From positions 1 to 64,000 of the forward strand of contig CAYYEL010000003.1 of NCBI GenBank assembly GCA_964470845.1: DNA of 64,000 bases. Direction: 5' to 3'. The translations under genes and the position numbers were made by a program. Below, piece after piece: positions 43,247-52,189 of this stretch (within the stretch, counting starts at the first letter, position 1; every line of letters starts with the position of its first letter). The DNA is from HGM04593 sp964470845 (GTDB taxonomy: Bacteria; Bacteroidota; Bacteroidia; Bacteroidales; Bacteroidaceae). The notes beneath the pieces are model-generated. The model was not told the DNA's origin, did not search any database, and worked only from the letters and a program-made list of their open reading frames with translations.

Positions 43247-46200
43247 ATGAAAAGAATCACACTTACGCTTTTAATCATTGCCCTGATAGCTCCATTAGGC
43301 ATCAATGCTGGCAACACCATCAATCTGACCCCGCTACCCAAGCAGATTACAATGAAACAAGGGACGCTTGCACTGCCCCATAGTTTTTCTATTAGTATCG
43401 AAGGAGCATCCAAGGAGATGAGCCGCGAGGCTGTAAAATTTGCCCAAACACTCTCTGTCGTCCGCGAAGGAAATATAAGCATCGACAACAACATTCAGGA
43501 TGCACTGATAACCGTATCCACCTACTCGGGCAGCCCCAAAATTGGCGACGAGGGGTACACTCTCGAAATTACGACCGAGAGAATAAAAATAGCCGCAAAC
43601 ACGGCACAAGGCACGTACTACGCTTTTCAGACAATAAAAAAACTGTTGCCCCCCTGTGTGATGGCACAAGTAAAAGACGAGAGCGTAACAGACTATACGC
43701 TGCCCTGCCTGAGCATTATAGACGCCCCCCGATTCGAGTATCGCGGATTTATGCTCGACGTTGCCCGACACTATTTCGAGCTCGACGAGATTAAGCGTAT
43801 GATAGAGGTAATGTCGTACTACAAGATGAACCGTTTCCATTGGCATCTTGTCGATGACCAAGGCTGGCGCATACAAATTGACAAATACCCCAAGCTCACA
43901 ACCATTGGAGCCACACGCAGCAACTCGTGGAGCGTCGATCCCATATACGGCGGCTACTATACAAACGAGCCATACGGCCCCTATTTCTACACAAAAGACG
44001 AGATACGCGAGATTATAGAGTATGCCCGCGAGCGACACATCGAAGTTATTCCCGAAATTGAGTTTCCGGGACACGCCTGCGCAGCCCTTGCCGCCTACCC
44101 CGAATTCAGTTGCAGCCCAATGGGCGGCCACAGTGTACAGATAAATGGTGGAATTTATGCCGATGTATTTAATGTGGGTAATCCCGCCACCCTGCAATTT
44201 GCCAAAGACATTCTTGACGAGGTAGCCGAACTGTTCCCCTACAAACAAATACATATAGGTGGCGACGAGTGCCCCACAAGCGCTTGGAGCAGCAACCAAC
44301 AGTGCCTCGACCTTATGAAAGCCGAGGGTATGAGCAACATACGCGAGCTGCAATCGCGTTTCGTGCGCCTGCTCGCCGACCATCTGCGTCAAAAAGGCAA
44401 AGAGGTTATTATGTGGAACGAAAGCCTCTCGGCCGCCGGAACAAACATAGAACTTATAAATGGCACAAACGGCACAATGATGTGTTGGGAGCAGGGAAAA
44501 GTGCAATCGACCGCACTTCAGGCGGCTCAATTGGGTATGAATTCAATCATCACCCCTTGGGGACCATATTATATTAACCGCAAACAGAGCACCGACCCGG
44601 GCGAACCCGTCGGAGCTGGAAGCGGCACCGACGACCTGCGTGCCACCTACGAATATATCCCCGTGCCCGGCAGCGTCCCCACGACGTTACAAAAACACTA
44701 CATAGGAGTACAAGGCACTTTCTGGACCGAGCACGTACAGAGCAATTATCTGCTCGAATATCTTGCCCTGCCACGCCTCATCGCCATTGCCGAGACAGGA
44801 TGGTCGCCTGCAAGCAAAAAGAATTTCGACGACTTCTGCCGCCGCGTAACAGCCGACAGCATTCTTCTTAATTACAACAACTACGAGTATGGACGCCACT
44901 TTATGACAAGTGAAAGTGATGACGATAAAATAATGCCACAAGCATCGACCGATGGCGATTGGCATTGGCATCACATTGTTACAGGCGCAACCGATGCTGC
45001 ACGCGCAGGCCGATGTATCGAGCTTCTGCGCGAGGGAGCACCACAAATAGGAACAGGCAACGCCCGTGCAGGACGTCTGTGGAACGGTACAATAGCCGCC
45101 GAGGGCGAGGCTGCCTACGACTACCAACAGTGGGCACTCGTAGCCGACCCATCGAACCCCGGGAAATATGCCCTTGTGTGTAAAGCGCACCCCGAAGGCT
45201 CGATAAACAGCACCCCCACAGCAAGCAACAACACTGCACGCTGGGACTACGACAATAACAAACGCCACTACGACTTTATACTGGGCGAGGCCATATACAG
45301 CAAAAATGGCGACTACTACCGTTACAGCATCCGCAGCCAGAAAGCAGCAGCGGGAATGTATATGAATATGGCAGGAGCAGGACAAAACCACTCCATAAAT
45401 ATGTGGAGCGACCCCGCAGACGGTAACGGCGGTGTGTGGGAATTCCGCCCCATAGGCACACAACCCGAGGAATTGCAAATAGAGTACCCGCAAGAGGGCA
45501 GCTATGTAAGAATATCAAACAACGTACCCGCATTCTCGGGCTGGCGAATGGTTGACGACGGCAGTAACACCCTAATGGCAAAAGACGAGGAGTACAGCGC
45601 CGACGTATGGGAAATTACCGCATCGACAATAGAAAGCAACGGACAGTCGGTGGCACTGCGCAACGTAGCAACCGGCCGTTACATAAACAGCACAAGTGCC
45701 CCCATAACATTGGGCAGCACAGCCATTCAATTAAAGAATGTTTACAACGAACGCACAGGCGACTTTTCAATTATGGCAGGAAGCGAAGCCTTGTTCCCAA
45801 TGCCCAAGCGGGCAACAACCCATCCGCAAACAGTGAATATAGGCGGCATATATCCGCAAGGCTCGGCGTGGATATACGAACCGGTCTATCAAATCACCTA
45901 CGAATGCTTCGACCAAGATGGAAACAAAATAGGCACATACTACCACTCGTCGGCACAAAATGAGCCATACGAATGTGCAGCCCCCGAGATAAAGAATATG
46001 CGAGTAAAGAGTATCGAAACAAGCTCTTTTGCATCGCTCGACAGCCACAAAAGCGTAAAAGTTACCTACGAGCGCACCGCCTATGCAATAACCCTGCGCC
46101 ACATTGAGAGCCGCGGCGGAATAATCCTTATCGAGGAACACAGCACCCCCATAGGCGAGAGTTTCAGCACTGCACAGAGCAGCACCCCGGCCTACTACAC

Positions 46201-47044
46201 CCTAATAGACGAGAAAATGCCCGAACAGATAACCATGAGCTCGGACACAACAATTACACTCACATACAGCACCAATGCGCACATTGGATTCAAGGCGATA
46301 GGCAGCGCCGTTACAACAGTCGAGAATGGAAAGTCGTATCTATTCTTCAACAATAAGGACGACAACAGCCGCAACGGCCTGCTCAACGCATCAATTATAG
46401 GCGAGAACATACTCACCAACAACAGCGCAACCTCGGGCACCCCCGCATACGTGTGGTTCATCGAGGCATCGGGCAACTATTCAAAAGTAGTTAACGGCCT
46501 CGGATGCTACATTCCGGCACTCACAAAAGGCTCGGCCAACAAAGCAAGCAGAAACGGAGGAAACTTCAAATTCACAACAAACAGCAACGGCTCACTGAGC
46601 ATAAAATGCAGCAACGGCCTCTATTGGAACGGCAACAGCGACCACACATTCACAGGTTGGAACGAGCCGCATCCTTTTATTGCCTACGAGTATATTGTAC
46701 AACCCTATTTTACAATAAACATCACCTGCACCGACAGCGAGGGCAACACACTGCAAACAAGCAGTGCAATAATGGCAGCCGACGACAAATTCACCCTTAA
46801 TATCCCGACAATAGAAGATTACATTTTCCAAAGCATCGAGGGAGCAACAGAGGGAGTAAACAGCGTCGATGGACACAAAGAAATTACCATTATCTACACA
46901 TCGGCAACAGGAATCTCTAATATCGCGCCCGATAGCCCAAGCCCGACAGAAGGCACATTCGACCTTCAAGGACGCAAAATAACAACCCCCACAAAAAGAG
47001 GTATATACATCAGCAATGGTAAAAAAATCTTAATTACCAAGTAA
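43247..47044 (+). CDS. Very large GH20 beta-N-acetylhexosaminidase with C-terminal modules
   Basis: 1265 aa, secreted (signal peptide to about residue 21). Residues about 25-145 are the GH20b N-terminal domain and 150-500 the catalytic barrel: YRGFMLDVARHYF, FHWHLVDDQGWRI and the catalytic pair D340-E341 in IHIGGDECPTSAW. This removes terminal GlcNAc or GalNAc from glycans. The remaining roughly 750 residues hold ricin- or fascin-like trefoil-type stretches (YVRISNNVPAFSGWRM), three related beta-modules with MucBP-like starts (YQITYECFDQDGNKIG, YFTINITCTDSEGNTLQ), and a T9SS-like tail (FDLQGRKITTP...GIYISNGKKILITK). It is about twice the usual GH20 length, which suggests a surface or secreted enzyme with binding modules. 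Confidence 0.9.
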   Translation: MKRITLTLLIIALIAPLGINAGNTINLTPLPKQITMKQGTLALPHSFSISIEGASKEMSREAVKFAQTLSVVREGNISIDNNIQDALITVSTYSGSPKIGDEGYTLEITTERIKIAANTAQGTYYAFQTIKKLLPPCVMAQVKDESVTDYTLPCLSIIDAPRFEYRGFMLDVARHYFELDEIKRMIEVMSYYKMNRFHWHLVDDQGWRIQIDKYPKLTTIGATRSNSWSVDPIYGGYYTNEPYGPYFYTKDEIREIIEYARERHIEVIPEIEFPGHACAALAAYPEFSCSPMGGHSVQINGGIYADVFNVGNPATLQFAKDILDEVAELFPYKQIHIGGDECPTSAWSSNQQCLDLMKAEGMSNIRELQSRFVRLLADHLRQKGKEVIMWNESLSAAGTNIELINGTNGTMMCWEQGKVQSTALQAAQLGMNSIITPWGPYYINRKQSTDPGEPVGAGSGTDDLRATYEYIPVPGSVPTTLQKHYIGVQGTFWTEHVQSNYLLEYLALPRLIAIAETGWSPASKKNFDDFCRRVTADSILLNYNNYEYGRHFMTSESDDDKIMPQASTDGDWHWHHIVTGATDAARAGRCIELLREGAPQIGTGNARAGRLWNGTIAAEGEAAYDYQQWALVADPSNPGKYALVCKAHPEGSINSTPTASNNTARWDYDNNKRHYDFILGEAIYSKNGDYYRYSIRSQKAAAGMYMNMAGAGQNHSINMWSDPADGNGGVWEFRPIGTQPEELQIEYPQEGSYVRISNNVPAFSGWRMVDDGSNTLMAKDEEYSADVWEITASTIESNGQSVALRNVATGRYINSTSAPITLGSTAIQLKNVYNERTGDFSIMAGSEALFPMPKRATTHPQTVNIGGIYPQGSAWIYEPVYQITYECFDQDGNKIGTYYHSSAQNEPYECAAPEIKNMRVKSIETSSFASLDSHKSVKVTYERTAYAITLRHIESRGGIILIEEHSTPIGESFSTAQSSTPAYYTLIDEKMPEQITMSSDTTITLTYSTNAHIGFKAIGSAVTTVENGKSYLFFNNKDDNSRNGLLNASIIGENILTNNSATSGTPAYVWFIEASGNYSKVVNGLGCYIPALTKGSANKASRNGGNFKFTTNSNGSLSIKCSNGLYWNGNSDHTFTGWNEPHPFIAYEYIVQPYFTINITCTDSEGNTLQTSSAIMAADDKFTLNIPTIEDYIFQSIEGATEGVNSVDGHKEITIIYTSATGISNIAPDSPSPTEGTFDLQGRKITTPTKRGIYISNGKKILITK

Positions 47045-47062
47045 TAAAAACAAAAGAACATT

Positions 47063-47105
47063 AAAAACGGCAGCAAGCAACAAAAAAATGTTTCTGCCGT
47101 TTTTT
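47063..47105. terminator. Intrinsic terminator after the GH20 gene
   Basis: Stem AAAAACGGCAG/CTGCCGTTTTT with a long loop and a trailing T-run. Confidence 0.75.
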
Positions 47106-47160
47106 AACAATTACGTAACTTTTATAACTTTGTCCATTATCACAAAACCATTAACCACAG

Positions 47161-47562
47161 ATGGCTAAGAAAGAGGAACAGAGAGCAAAAAACGAATTAT
47201 ATATGCTCCAAAAGGCCGCCGAGCCACAAATCAAACAACTCGAAGGGGGAGTATTATATGAAATTATCGCGTCGGGCAATGGAGAGCGTCGGCCCACCCT
47301 CACAAGCGTCGTTACATTGCACTATCGCGGCACACTAATCAACGGTCGCGAGTTTGACAACAGCTACAAGCGCAATTGCCCCGAGGCGATGCGTGTGAGC
47401 GACCTCATCGCAGGGTTCGCCACCGCCCTGCAAAATATGCACACTGGCGACCATTGGAAAGTATATATACCGTGGCAGATGGGCTACGGCAAACGCTCAA
47501 GCGGCCCAATCCCCGCATTTTCGACACTAATTTTCGAGATTGAACTTATTGGCATAGCATAA
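47161..47562 (+). CDS. FKBP-type peptidyl-prolyl isomerase
   Basis: 133 aa. FKBP core: VLYEIIASGNGERRPTLTSVVTLHYRGTLINGREFDNSY, then WKVYIPWQMGYGKRSSGPIPAFSTLIFEIELI. There is no signal peptide, unlike most Bacteroidetes FKBPs, so it is probably cytoplasmic. A -7-like TAACTTTG lies about 30 nt upstream. It ends 4 bp before the PCMD lipoprotein gene. Confidence 0.92.
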   Translation: MAKKEEQRAKNELYMLQKAAEPQIKQLEGGVLYEIIASGNGERRPTLTSVVTLHYRGTLINGREFDNSYKRNCPEAMRVSDLIAGFATALQNMHTGDHWKVYIPWQMGYGKRSSGPIPAFSTLIFEIELIGIA

Positions 47563-47566
47563 TAAA

Positions 47567-48733
47567 ATGAAAAGAACAACACTAATCCTTCTGTTGGCTG
47601 CCACACTGCCAACAGCCTGCATAAAAGACGAAGCGCTCAACGCCGAGGCCGACATTCTATCAATAACACTGCCCCAAGAGATAGCAGTGGAGAATACCCC
47701 CGACTACTACCGCCCCTACGATAGTGATGCGCAGGCCTATCCACTGTCGATCGAGGTAGCATTCGGTACCGATCTTAGCGCCATCTCACCTACATTTGAG
47801 CTCACCCCCGGAGCCACCCTGAAAGTAATTGAAAAGGGCGATACAATAGAGACCGACTGCATCGACAGCCGCAAGCAAGACTTTACACAACCGGTGCGTT
47901 ACATTGTAACATCCGAGAGCCGCAGATGGCATCGCGTCTATCTTGTAGATATTCACTACCCCGAGAATCGCGATATTCCCACACAATATCACTTCGAGAA
48001 TGTAAAAAAACAAGACAATTACTACCTCTTTCACGATGCGGCCGATGGTTGCGCACCACTTACTTGGGCAAGCGGCAACCCCGGCTTCGCCCTTGCAGCA
48101 CAATTACAAGGAATTACATCGCCTCACAGCTATCCCACCACAATTGACAGCAACGGTTACAGCGGCAATTGTCTGATGCTGCAAACGCTCCTCACCGGCG
48201 ATTGGGGCACACGAGTAGGCAAGCCCATTGCAGCAGGCAATCTGTTTATGGGAACATTCTACCTGCCCACAGCATTGACAAACTCGCTAAACTCCACCCG
48301 CTTCGGCGTGCCTTTCAGACACAAGCCCACTCTGCTGACAGGATTCTATCGCTACACAGCTGGTAAGAAATTCTATGACGATGGCAACTACACCGACGAG
48401 AAAGATAAATTCAGTATATATGCAATGTTTTTTGAGAAGGGCGACGACATTCCATACATTGACGGGCACATACCCTCGAATAATTTCGAGCATCCACGAA
48501 TGGTGGCAACTGCCCTTATGAACGAGAGTGAGAAGGTCGAGAGCAGTGAGTGGCGACGGTTCGAGATTCCATTCGACTACGAACGCTACGGCAAAAACAT
48601 CGACCCCGACAAACTTGCTGCCGGGAAATATTATATAGCTGTGGTATTTGCATCGAGCAGCGGAGGCGACGAGTTTAAAGGCGCACTGGGCAGCACCCTG
48701 TACGTCGATGAGGTAGAATTATTGTACGAATAA
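47567..48733 (+). CDS. PCMD-domain lipoprotein
   Basis: 388 aa. Lipoprotein signal ends LPTAC18. N-terminal beta-sandwich region (about 30-130) with ITLPQEIAVENTP and a DUF4971-like strand pattern, then a PCMD (putative carbohydrate metabolism) domain from about 140, HFENVKKQDNYYLFHD...GCLMLQT...GNLFMGTFYL. Members are surface lipoproteins in Bacteroidetes; glycan binding is presumed and not proven. It lies between FKBP and an outer-membrane barrel gene (13-bp gap), probably one operon. Confidence 0.85.
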   Translation: MKRTTLILLLAATLPTACIKDEALNAEADILSITLPQEIAVENTPDYYRPYDSDAQAYPLSIEVAFGTDLSAISPTFELTPGATLKVIEKGDTIETDCIDSRKQDFTQPVRYIVTSESRRWHRVYLVDIHYPENRDIPTQYHFENVKKQDNYYLFHDAADGCAPLTWASGNPGFALAAQLQGITSPHSYPTTIDSNGYSGNCLMLQTLLTGDWGTRVGKPIAAGNLFMGTFYLPTALTNSLNSTRFGVPFRHKPTLLTGFYRYTAGKKFYDDGNYTDEKDKFSIYAMFFEKGDDIPYIDGHIPSNNFEHPRMVATALMNESEKVESSEWRRFEIPFDYERYGKNIDPDKLAAGKYYIAVVFASSSGGDEFKGALGSTLYVDEVELLYE

Positions 48734-48746
48734 ATGAAATTGAATA

Positions 48747-49493
48747 ATGAAAAAAATAGCAGCAACAATATTAGCACTGACAATAGGATGCCTCGCAGCC
48801 TCGGCGCAGGAAAATAGCAGAATATGGGACTTTGATGCAAAAGTGGGAATAAACATCGGAGGAACATCGCCCCTGCCCCTCCCTCGCGAGATACGCAAAA
48901 TAGAGTCGTACTCACCACAATTCTCACCCACAATTGAGATTAACGCCACACGTTGGATTAACAGTCGCTGGGGCGTCAGCAGTGGCATTAGGGCCGAGAG
49001 AAAGGCGATGAGCACTCACGCACAGGTAAAAGACTATCGCACCGAGATTATCGGCGAAGGGGGTAACAAGCTGCGTGGAAATTGGACAGGCGACGTACAC
49101 ACAGACGTCGATAATTGGTACGTATGCGTTCCACTGCAAGCAGTCTATCGACTAAACAAGCACATAGACTTTACAGGCGGCCTATTCTTCTCGTACCTGA
49201 TAGATGGTAGTTTCGAGGGGTATGTCAACGACGGTTATCTGCGCAAGGAGAATCCTACAGGCGATAAAATTGTATTCGATAAAAAAGATAGAGGAACATA
49301 CGATTTTTCCAATGAGATAAACGACTTTTCGTGGGGAGTACAGGCAGGAGCACATTGGAACGCCACCGACCGATTAAAACTCTCGGCGCAACTGACTTGG
49401 GGCGTCAACGAGCTCTTTAAGAGCGATTTTAAGACCATCAGTTTCTCTATGTACCCCATCTACCTGAATATTGCGGCAGGCTACCGTTTCTGA
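48747..49493 (+). CDS. PorT-like outer-membrane beta-barrel protein
   Basis: 248 aa. Signal peptide to about residue 21 (CLAASAQ|EN), then alternating strands typical of an eight-stranded barrel (DFDAKVGINIGG, RWGVSSGIRAERKAM, WYVCVPLQAVYRLNKHIDFTGG), ending in IAAGYRF with the C-terminal Phe barrel signal. Such PorT-like barrels often follow PCMD lipoproteins. Last gene of its operon, closed by the terminator at 49523. Confidence 0.85.
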   Translation: MKKIAATILALTIGCLAASAQENSRIWDFDAKVGINIGGTSPLPLPREIRKIESYSPQFSPTIEINATRWINSRWGVSSGIRAERKAMSTHAQVKDYRTEIIGEGGNKLRGNWTGDVHTDVDNWYVCVPLQAVYRLNKHIDFTGGLFFSYLIDGSFEGYVNDGYLRKENPTGDKIVFDKKDRGTYDFSNEINDFSWGVQAGAHWNATDRLKLSAQLTWGVNELFKSDFKTISFSMYPIYLNIAAGYRF

Positions 49494-49522
49494 CAACATA
49501 AAATTTATTGCGACAGATAATA

Positions 49523-49563
49523 AAAATTGCAGCGCCACACTTTTTATGCGGCGCTGCAATTTT
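49523..49563. terminator. Bidirectional intrinsic terminator
   Basis: Perfect 14-bp stem (AAAATTGCAGCGCC and complement), between convergent genes. Confidence 0.85.
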
Positions 49564-49581
49564 GTCATTATAAGACAGTTA

Positions 49582-50049
49582 TTACTTTTTACCATAAAAG
49601 TCAACCTCTAGTTCACCAATCATAGGTACATCTTCGATAGAGATTGTAACATCAAGTTCTTTACCATTGCAATCGCCATCTATTGTAACAGGTATTTCGG
49701 CGTCGCCAAGCATTGCAACGCTAATTACGGTTGTACCATAAATTTCGTATGCAGTAGCAGCCTCATTCTTTGCAGCCGAACATTCAGCACTGATAGTGCC
49801 GATAGGCATTGGGCCATAAGAGAAATCCTTGAGCACCACTCTCACGTGCGAATCATCAACCTTTTCGACGGCAAGCTGCTCGTCAATTGAACTGCCCATA
49901 ACATCGAGTGAGCCTTTGTAAGTACCAATAATATCGTTCAAGACAATAGGCTTGTCGGCATCGTTGTCATCATCGTCGCTGCTACAAGCAGTAAACATAC
50001 ACACGCTGCAAAGCGTCATAAAAAGCAGATAGAAATAATTCCTCTTCAT
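49582..50049 (-). CDS. Calycin-like lipoprotein
   Basis: 155 aa from the ATG at 50049. Lipoprotein signal ends MFTAC22 followed by an acidic SSDDDDNDAD linker, as in many surface-exposed Bacteroidetes lipoproteins. The rest is beta-rich (IIGTYKGSLDVMG...VRVVLKDFSYGPMPIG...LDVTISIEDVPMIGELEVDF), fitting calycin-like barrels. Ligand unknown. A -7 box TACCTTAG lies at 50085-50078; a longer frame to 50112 would begin upstream of it. Confidence 0.78.
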   Translation of the reverse strand: MKRNYFYLLFMTLCSVCMFTACSSDDDDNDADKPIVLNDIIGTYKGSLDVMGSSIDEQLAVEKVDDSHVRVVLKDFSYGPMPIGTISAECSAAKNEAATAYEIYGTTVISVAMLGDAEIPVTIDGDCNGKELDVTISIEDVPMIGELEVDFYGKK

Positions 50050-50160
50050 AATAAAATAATTTTTATAAATATGGCTACTAAGGTAATAAAAAATTATACT
50101 ATCCGCGTGCAAACAGAATGAGAAAAATTGTTATATTTCTCTTTTTTTAACAGTATCAGA

Positions 50161-51000
50161 CTATTTCCGAAAGCGTTTGGTAACGGCGGCATAACCGCAA
50201 CGACGACACAGAGGCTCGACGGCCGTGTGGCGCGTAAAGCCATCGTAGATGGCACGTGCACGCGGGGAGGCAAGAATTTCATTGAGCCCGGTCTCGAAAA
50301 GATTACCTAAGGTAATATCTCCCGCGTGGTCGAGACAACAGGGAACGACACTGCCATCGACAAGCACGCCTATCTGATTCCTAAGAGCATAGCAGAAAGC
50401 CTCATCCTCGGCATACTCGTCGCGCTCGGCATCGGGCCACTCGAACATTTTGTCATACTCGATGTAAAGATTCTCCTTGAGCCTCCAGCCATCGTGGCGC
50501 CGCGTCCACGGTTGCGACACATACTCGCCTATAAGCTCTAAAAGTCTGTCGTTGTTACTATCACTACCCCCCTCGTTCCAAAAACGCAATACAATGACAA
50601 TCCCCTTTGATGCTGCTTCAAGGGAGAAATTCATTACCTCGCGAATATACTCCGAGGCGTCATTGTGGCTGTTGCCCTCGTGCGAGTGGAGCGATATTTG
50701 TATTTTGTGTGGATGCGCCTCAATAACCCCTCGGGCGTCCGCGAGCAGCGTGCCATTAGTCGTAAGCACAGGTACAAAACCCTTTACACGCGCAATATCG
50801 ATGAATTGCGGCAACAGAGGGTGCAGCAACGGCTCGCCCATAAGGTGAAAATACAGAAATTTCACGTTGCCTTGCAGACGGCCTGTAAGCGTCTGAAACT
50901 CCTCAAGCGTAAGGCGATGCTTTGCTCTATCGGTCTTGGGACAGAAAAAGCAATTAAGATTGCAGACGTTTGTTATTTCAAGATAGCAACGGGTTATCAT
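50161..51000 (-). CDS. Radical SAM/SPASM protein disturbed at its 5' end by an insertion
   Basis: 279 aa. The radical SAM motif C13-x3-C17-x2-C20 (CNLNCFFC) lies at the N-terminus. The C-terminal SPASM part contributes cysteines in VPCCLDHAGDITLGN and EPLCRRCGYA. This resembles peptide- or protein-modifying SPASM enzymes; no substrate gene is seen nearby. The coding region is complete, but its first 22 bases lie in a 28-bp direct repeat (50979-51006) whose twin is at 51836-51863 beside tRNA-Lys. The original promoter region probably lies beyond the insertion, so expression may now depend on it. Confidence 0.88.
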   Translation of the reverse strand: MITRCYLEITNVCNLNCFFCPKTDRAKHRLTLEEFQTLTGRLQGNVKFLYFHLMGEPLLHPLLPQFIDIARVKGFVPVLTTNGTLLADARGVIEAHPHKIQISLHSHEGNSHNDASEYIREVMNFSLEAASKGIVIVLRFWNEGGSDSNNDRLLELIGEYVSQPWTRRHDGWRLKENLYIEYDKMFEWPDAERDEYAEDEAFCYALRNQIGVLVDGSVVPCCLDHAGDITLGNLFETGLNEILASPRARAIYDGFTRHTAVEPLCRRCGYAAVTKRFRK

Positions 51001-51006
51001 AGTAGC
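50979..51006. repeat. 28-bp direct repeat, copy 1 (right end of radical SAM gene)
   Basis: Identical to 51836-51863. It starts CAAGATAGCAACGGG and ends TATCATAGTAGC, and contains the ATG and first seven codons of the radical SAM gene on the minus strand. Confidence 0.95.
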
Positions 51007-51025
51007 TCAATATTTAAAGCAGGTA

Positions 51026-51322
51026 TTATCTCTGAGCATTTTTATGGAAAATATCACTATACGACACAAGAACAGGCCTAAAAAGCCCCTGTTTCAATTG
51101 CACAATTACAGTATCACCAACATTAACCTTACCGTGTAATTTTTCGCATATATCATTCCTAAAATATGTCGCGGAACCATCGCTCAATTCTAATCGAACA
51201 TAATATATTGCCCCCTTTTTCCGGTGAAATTTCAAACAATTTTCCACCACAATTGCTTTACTATTGTAAACAATATTTTCATTGCCAAAAGAGTTGACAT
51301 AACAGAACAACATCAGCAGCAA
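51026..51322 (-). CDS. C-terminal half of a frameshifted membrane protein (hypothetical)
   Basis: 98 aa from the first ATG, but the same frame is open upstream to about 51416, adding a hydrophilic stretch (GGDNNKEKNKLWLELI) and a hydrophobic helix (FSFFPGFLLLMLF). After the helix comes a small beta-rich domain (AIYYVRLELSDGSATYF...GDTVIVQLKQGLFRPVLV), probably outside the membrane. The natural partner is the gene at 51367-51801, whose frame joins this one if the run of eight A (51407-51414, T on the plus strand) had nine or six bases. No homologue recognised. Confidence 0.5.
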   Translation of the reverse strand: MLLMLFCYVNSFGNENIVYNSKAIVVENCLKFHRKKGAIYYVRLELSDGSATYFRNDICEKLHGKVNVGDTVIVQLKQGLFRPVLVSYSDIFHKNAQR

Positions 51323-51366
51323 AAAGCCCGGAAAGAACGAAAAAAGCGCCTGAACGGTAATAAGCT

Positions 51367-51801
51367 CTAACCAAAGTTTATTTTTTTCTTTATTATTATC
51401 GCCACCTTTTTTTTCTCAAATTTAGAACGTAAAAAGATTTCAACAACAAAAGAAACAATACAGACTACAAAAAATACAATTACATCTATAAATTTAAAGT
51501 TAATAAAAGCAAAAGCATATAAAAGGAAGAAGAGAAAACAACCAGCACCTAATAGTGTGAACTTTTGCAGGTGAGCCCTTTTTGCAATATGGTTATATAC
51601 TTTTTTTATTATCTTTTTTAAATATTTCACCAGCCTGCTTTCTCTGCTGCAAAATGCAAACAATGCAAGAAGAAAAGTGAATATAAAATCCCATTTAAAT
51701 AGGAAAGTTAATGCCACTTTCATTAGCAACATAGTTACTACTAATAAGAAGAGCCCCAGCAATAAAACAAAAAGACAACCGAATTTCATATTTTTAAACA
51801 T
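51367..51801 (-). CDS. N-terminal half of a frameshifted membrane protein (hypothetical)
   Basis: 144 aa, strongly hydrophobic, about four membrane helices (residues about 8-30, 31-49, 81-98 and 104-121) with a basic loop between pairs (KYLKKIIKKVYNHIAKRAH). It reaches a stop just after the A-run (KKKVAIIIKKKINFG), in a frame rich in Lys and Ile that looks like out-of-frame reading. The true C-terminus is probably the ORF at 51026. Cargo of the small insertion. Visibly A/T-richer than its neighbours. Confidence 0.5.
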   Translation of the reverse strand: MFKNMKFGCLFVLLLGLFLLVVTMLLMKVALTFLFKWDFIFTFLLALFAFCSRESRLVKYLKKIIKKVYNHIAKRAHLQKFTLLGAGCFLFFLLYAFAFINFKFIDVIVFFVVCIVSFVVEIFLRSKFEKKKVAIIIKKKINFG

Positions 51802-51835
51802 ATTTTTCTATGATATTTATTTTTCAATTGTTAAC

Positions 51836-51863
51836 CAAGATAGCAACGGGTTATCATAGTAGC
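51836..51863. repeat. 28-bp direct repeat, copy 2 (tRNA-Lys side)
   Basis: Perfect twin of 50979-51006. On the minus strand it gives an orphan ATG with seven codons of the radical SAM gene, followed by GGT and a TAA stop. Confidence 0.95.
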
Positions 51864-51882
51864 CGACTTTTCAAATAAAAAA

Positions 51883-51909
51883 GATGAAGAAGTTTTAAAC
51901 TTCTTCATC
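51883..51909 (-). terminator. Intrinsic terminator of tRNA-Lys
   Basis: Stem GATGAAGAAG/CTTCTTCATC followed on the minus strand by TTTTTT, just downstream of the tRNA. Confidence 0.8.
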
Positions 51910-51914
51910 CTCAG

Positions 51915-51987
51915 TGACTCGCTTGGGGCTCGAACCCAAGACCCCATCCTTAAAAGGGATGTGCTCTACCTGCTGAGCTAGCGAGTC
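51915..51987 (-). tRNA. tRNA-Lys (anticodon TTT)
   Basis: A 73-nt cloverleaf on the minus strand: acceptor GACTCGC paired with GCGAGTC and discriminator A, anticodon stem CATCC/GGATG with loop CTTTTAA (anticodon TTT), T-arm TTGGG TTCGAGC CCCAA. CCA is not encoded. Confidence 0.96.
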
Positions 51988-52189
51988 AACCTCTATGTGC
52001 CGTTAAGCGAGTGCAAAGATATGCAGTTTTTTTGTCCCCACCAAATTTTTACAAGAAAAAATTGCTCAAAAAAGTAAAATTCAATAAAAAAAGATAAAAA
52101 GAAGGAGAAAGAGAGCGTTTACAACCTAAAAATTGAACACAGCGCCTGCATAAAGCAATACTTATAACAACATTTTAACAGCGTTACAA

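Larger units (their letters stand above)
51007..51863. mobile_element. 857-bp AT-rich insertion bounded by 28-bp direct repeats
   Basis: The segment 51007-51835 plus one repeat copy (51836-51863) separates the radical SAM gene from what looks like its own original upstream sequence. Removing it would restore tRNA-Lys, terminator, GGCTACT and the radical SAM start codon in a continuous order. It carries one apparent cargo gene on the minus strand, split by a frameshift. There are no transposase, recombinase or terminal inverted repeats. A target duplication of 28 bp is longer than usual for insertion sequences, so site-specific integration, replication slippage or an assembly join at a repeat are alternatives. 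Confidence 0.55.

Noticed and set aside
51007..51863. Insertion sequence or transposon with a transposase.
   Set aside because: No transposase, no terminal inverted repeats, and a 28-bp duplication is too long for usual insertion-sequence targets; reported only as a repeat-bounded insertion.
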